A program made the translations under genes and the position numbers. The notes under the pieces are model-generated. The model was not told where the DNA came from. It did not search any database and saw only the letters and a program-made list of their open reading frames with translations. This document shows positions 61,585 to 64,000 of a stretch of DNA of 64,000 nt, piece after piece (position 1 is the stretch's first letter; every line of letters starts with the position of its first letter). This stretch comes from G963667915 sp965197385 (GTDB lineage Bacteria; Acidobacteriota; Vicinamibacteria; Vicinamibacterales; UBA823). The stretch spans positions 186,001 through 250,000 of the forward strand of contig CBDANA010000006.1 of assembly GCA_965197385.1 (NCBI GenBank), read 5' to 3'.

Positions 61585-62625
61585 TCAGACCAAGTTGGAC
61601 ACTTCGGCGCCGTTGCGTAGAGACACATCCGAGCGAATGGCCGCGTGATGCGGCCCGTGTAAGTTCTCGCGTTTCCGTTGCTGCAGCGTCCGCTGTTTAA
61701 TGCGTGCCCGGCGCGCCAGGATGGTGACCTGCCGTCCGTGAAACATGTCGGCGGGCGTCACGTTCTGCAGCGCCTCATGATACCGCCGGTGATTGTAGTC
61801 CTCCACGAAATGGGCGACCGCCCGTTCCACGTCCCACGGCGTGTAGTAGTGCTCGAGTTTCACGACGTTCTTCAGCGAGCGGTGGTACCGCTCGATCTTC
61901 CCCTGGGTCATCGGGTGATACGGTGCGCTGCGCGTGTGCGGCAGCCCGTGGGCCTCCAGATAGGTCGCGAGCTGCCCCGAGATGTAGCAGGGCCCATTGT
62001 CGCTGAGCAAGCGCGGGCGATGCGCCACCGGGACCGCATCGACGCCGGTGGCGGCGCGTGCCAAGTCGAGGGTCTCCATGACGTCCATGGCCTGCATCGA
62101 CGTGCGCAGGGTCCAGGCCAGGATGTACCGCGAGTAGTCATCGAGCACGGTCGACAAGTAGTACCAGCCCCAGCCCACCACGTGGAGATACGTAAAGTCG
62201 GTTTGCCACAGCTCGTTCGGCCGGTGCGTCGGCTGCTGAAACACCTTGCCCGCCGACAGCACGACGAAGGCCGGGCTGGTGATCAGGTCGAAGGCTTTCA
62301 GAATGCGATAGACGCTCGATTCCGAAAGGAAATGCGCCTCCCGGTCCGTGAATTGCCAGGCCAGTTCCCGCGGCGTGCGCTCGGGCACGGCCAAGGCGAG
62401 GTCGACGACCTGTTGTCGCACCCGTGGTGGAATGCGATTCCAGTGCCGCCGCGCAGCCGGCGGGCGGGCCGCGAGCCCATCCAATCCGCCCTCGGCGTAG
62501 CGGCGATACCACGTGTAGAACGTCGCGCGCGGCACCTGGAGCTCGCGGAGCGTCTGCCGGACGGGCAGATCCGAGCCTTCGACCAAGCGAATGACTTCGG
62601 CCTTCTCGGCCGCCGTCAGTCGCAC
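61585..62625 (-). CDS. IS3-type transposase OrfB (DDE integrase)
   Basis: 346 residues as an independent frame: a Trp-containing HTH (ATFYTWYRRYAEGGLDGLAARPP), a second helix domain, and the rve core: NELWQTDFTYLHVVGWGWYYLSTVLDDYSRYILAW (Asp), RLLSDNGPCYISGQLATYLEAHGLPHTRSAPYHP (Asp), GKIERYHRSLKN (Glu). In the -1 frame from orfA, KKKRDGLRLGRRHVRLTAAEKAEV reads straight into it, so it is likely made as an OrfAB fusion by slippage at AAAAAAAAC near 62655-62662. Confidence 0.92.
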   Translation of the reverse strand: MRLTAAEKAEVIRLVEGSDLPVRQTLRELQVPRATFYTWYRRYAEGGLDGLAARPPAARRHWNRIPPRVRQQVVDLALAVPERTPRELAWQFTDREAHFLSESSVYRILKAFDLITSPAFVVLSAGKVFQQPTHRPNELWQTDFTYLHVVGWGWYYLSTVLDDYSRYILAWTLRTSMQAMDVMETLDLARAATGVDAVPVAHRPRLLSDNGPCYISGQLATYLEAHGLPHTRSAPYHPMTQGKIERYHRSLKNVVKLEHYYTPWDVERAVAHFVEDYNHRRYHEALQNVTPADMFHGRQVTILARRARIKQRTLQQRKRENLHGPHHAAIRSDVSLRNGAEVSNLV

Positions 62626-62984
62626 GTGTCGTCTCCCGAGTCGGAGCCCGTCACGTTTTTTTTGAGCAGGCGGTTTTCGAGGACGACCTCGGCCACGAGC
62701 TGCTTCAGGCGGCTATTCTCCTTGCGCAGATCGGTGACCTCGGGGGCCGTCGCTTCACGGCTCGTATCGCCGACAAGACGCTTCTTGCCGGCCTCGAGAA
62801 ACTCCTTGCTCCACCGGTAGTACAGATTCGGCGCCAGCCCTTCCTTCCGGCACAGCGTGGCGATGCTCTCCTCGCCGCGCAGGCCCTCGAGTACGATCCG
62901 AATCTTCTCTTCGGCTGAAAACCGCCGGCGCGTCTTCCGCCGGATTTCCTGCACGACTCTTTCTGGCGACGCTTCCTTGCCCAT
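62616..62984 (-). CDS. IS3-type OrfA (helix-turn-helix)
   Basis: 122 residues. KTRRRFSAEEKIRIVLEGLRGEESIATLCRKEGLAPNLYYRWSKEFLEAGKKRL is the HTH_Tnp_1 domain, followed by a leucine-zipper coiled coil (EVTDLRKENSRLKQLVAEVVLENRLLKKN). The frame ends a few codons after the A8 run, overlapping orfB. OrfA alone usually represses transposition, the OrfAB fusion carries it out. Confidence 0.9.
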   Translation of the reverse strand: MGKEASPERVVQEIRRKTRRRFSAEEKIRIVLEGLRGEESIATLCRKEGLAPNLYYRWSKEFLEAGKKRLVGDTSREATAPEVTDLRKENSRLKQLVAEVVLENRLLKKNVTGSDSGDDTCD

Positions 62985-63125
62985 GGGGATCCTCCTCCCC
63001 TGGCTCGGAAGTGTCTCTTACTTTCAGGGCCTCAATGGTCCAAAAGGGTCTGAACCCCTACAGGTGACGGGCTCGCCGGTTTGAAGCGCGTAGGCCTGCC
63101 CGCATCCGCGCACCAACGCCCATGT

Positions 63126-64000
63126 ATCACGCTGCTGACCGATAGTCGTAGTGTCAACATCCCACCGAGCCGCTGGCGGCACGGGACGCGACCACGGGGT
63201 GGCGGGGCCGTCGACAGCGGCAGGATCAAGCGATGGTCGAGCCCCTGGTGATTCCGTTCGTGGTGGTAGTGCGCGACGCAGCGAGCCCTCGCCGATCAGG
63301 ACCAGGCGCTCGAGGCAGGAGTCCTGGATGGTGCGCACGAAGCGCTCCGTGTAGGCGTTCAGGTTCGGCGCGCGGGCGGGGCGTCGGCTGGGGGTGACAT
63401 CGGCCGGGGGGAGCGTGCCGCGCACGGCCGGCCGGAAGAGCGGGTCGCGGTCATGGATGAGGAACCGGATGTGTCGCAGGCATCCGTCCTCGGCATCGGT
63501 GGCGTGCCGCATGAGCTGGGTGACCCACGGCCCGTCGGGCTCGGCGCTGATGCCCGCGATCTGACCGCGGCGGCTGGCCAGGGGAATCAGGCCCAGCCCG
63601 GTGACGCGGGTCAGGCCGCGTGGCGTCCAGCCCTCGACCGTGAAGCAGTCGGCGGCGGCGAGCACGTCCCCGTGGGCCGCGAGCAACTCCCGCCAGGTCG
63701 TGCGCGTCTTGCGTTCGGGGGCGGGTGCTAGGCCGCGCTCCTTGCGCACGTTGGCGATGGGGCCCCGCGCGACCTGATGCCCGAGGTTGCCGAGGGCACC
63801 CCGAATACGGGTGTCGCCCCACTCGCGGTGCTCGGTGGCCATCCGGACGATGAGCCGGCGGATCGTGTCCAGGCCCCGTGGGCGGCCCGGTCCGCGACGG
63901 CCGCGGCCGGCGTATCTCCTCGCGATCAGCTGTCGATGCCAGCGGAGGAGGGTATCGGGCGTGACCAGGGTGTGCCGGTCACGGTGTCCCCGTCGCCCGA
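63126..64000 (-). pseudogene. rve-type transposase, partial, cut by the IS5 element
   Basis: Enters from the right edge: RHTLVTPDTLLRWHRQLIA, then RRLIVRMATEHREWGDTRIRGALGNLGHQVARG, ADCFTVEGWTPRGL (Asp), IRFLIHDRDPLFRPA (Asp) and NLNAYTERFVRTIQDSCLERL (Glu). Near 63230 the frame changes and the C-terminus (RLGGML...) is lost at the IS5 right end (63121). Same family as 52414-53479. Confidence 0.75.

Larger units (their letters stand above)
61576..63062 (-). mobile_element. IS3-family element with programmed-frameshift layout
   Basis: Ends TGTACGTCGTCAGACCAAGT (left) and, inward from the right, TGTAGGGGTTCAGACCCTTT are imperfect inverted repeats. GGTGACGGG is present directly before 61576 and directly after 63062, a 9-bp target duplication, so this insertion is recent. 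Two overlapping minus-strand ORFs are joined by an A8 run. Confidence 0.88.
60541..63121 (+). mobile_element. IS5-family element interrupted by an IS3-family element
   Basis: Inverted ends: GGGCGTTGGTGCGCTGAT on the left and, inward from 63121, GGGCGTTGGTGCGCGGAT. The transposase gene (60627-61571) is intact; four bases after its stop the IS3-family element (61576-63062) is inserted with a 9-bp duplication. The outer flanks show no duplicated target. Confidence 0.85.

Noticed and set aside
1..64000. CRISPR array
   Set aside because: No series of equal direct repeats with equal spacers was seen; the repeats found are dispersed or only in two copies.

Overview
The window reads as a GC-rich Gram-negative bacterial chromosome segment, most plausibly Acidobacteriota (Vicinamibacteria-like). 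This is inferred from the gene set (YihY, GerMN/amidase, porin-like barrel, FeoA-FeoB fusion, secreted conserved proteins of acidobacterial type) and from the many intergenic palindromic repeats; no rRNA is present to confirm it. One tRNA (Pro, UGG) is seen.

Region 1 (1-15.4 kb) is ordinary chromosome. It holds a membrane sensor fragment, a DinB-like protein, a HEAT-repeat secreted protein, an O-methyltransferase, msrA, a secreted protein beside tRNA-Pro, an rdgB-rph-GerMN-amidase run of close or overlapping genes, a SEC-C protein, a porin-like protein, a feoAB fusion with its small Cys-rich partner under a Fur-like palindrome, and a YihY membrane protein. A family of short inverted-repeat elements (MITE-like, about 150-190 bp) is scattered between these genes; one supplies the stop codon of rdgB.

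Region 2 (15.4-36.9 kb) is a mobile-element graveyard with cargo. An IS3-family element is split by an intact IS110/IS1111-type element, and the left part of this composite recurs at 34.4 kb. Between lie decayed conjugation (TrbL/TrbJ-like) and plasmid RepA fragments, IS1380 ends placed directly upstream of a phosphotransferase gene and a KamA-family radical SAM gene, an lgt pseudogene, selO, a group II intron, an IS6 element, thiSG and broken glycan-biosynthesis genes. A second, truncated and inverted copy of the intron is fused to the truncated IS110 copy.

Region 3 (36.9-45.4 kb) has a single-polypeptide type IIL (MmeI-like) restriction-modification enzyme, a small neighbour ORF, a membrane sulfatase-like protein, a methyltransferase, a decayed IS1-like transposase and a hypothetical gene.

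Region 4 (45.4-64 kb) is a second accessory zone. It carries small zinc-ribbon proteins, two related lipoproteins, a 117-bp structured repeat present twice, a gene split by an in-frame TAG, recombinase fragments, an IS110, a DUF433/PIN-like toxin-antitoxin pair, an outer-membrane protein, an IS1182 element abutting a serine resolvase, and an IS5 element that cut the resolvase and was itself cut by an IS3-family element. The most interesting signals are target choices of mobile elements against one another: the IS1111-type element sits in the DNG codons of another transposase and carries a 9-nt match to that target, and the group II intron sits in IS5-like termini at two independent sites.
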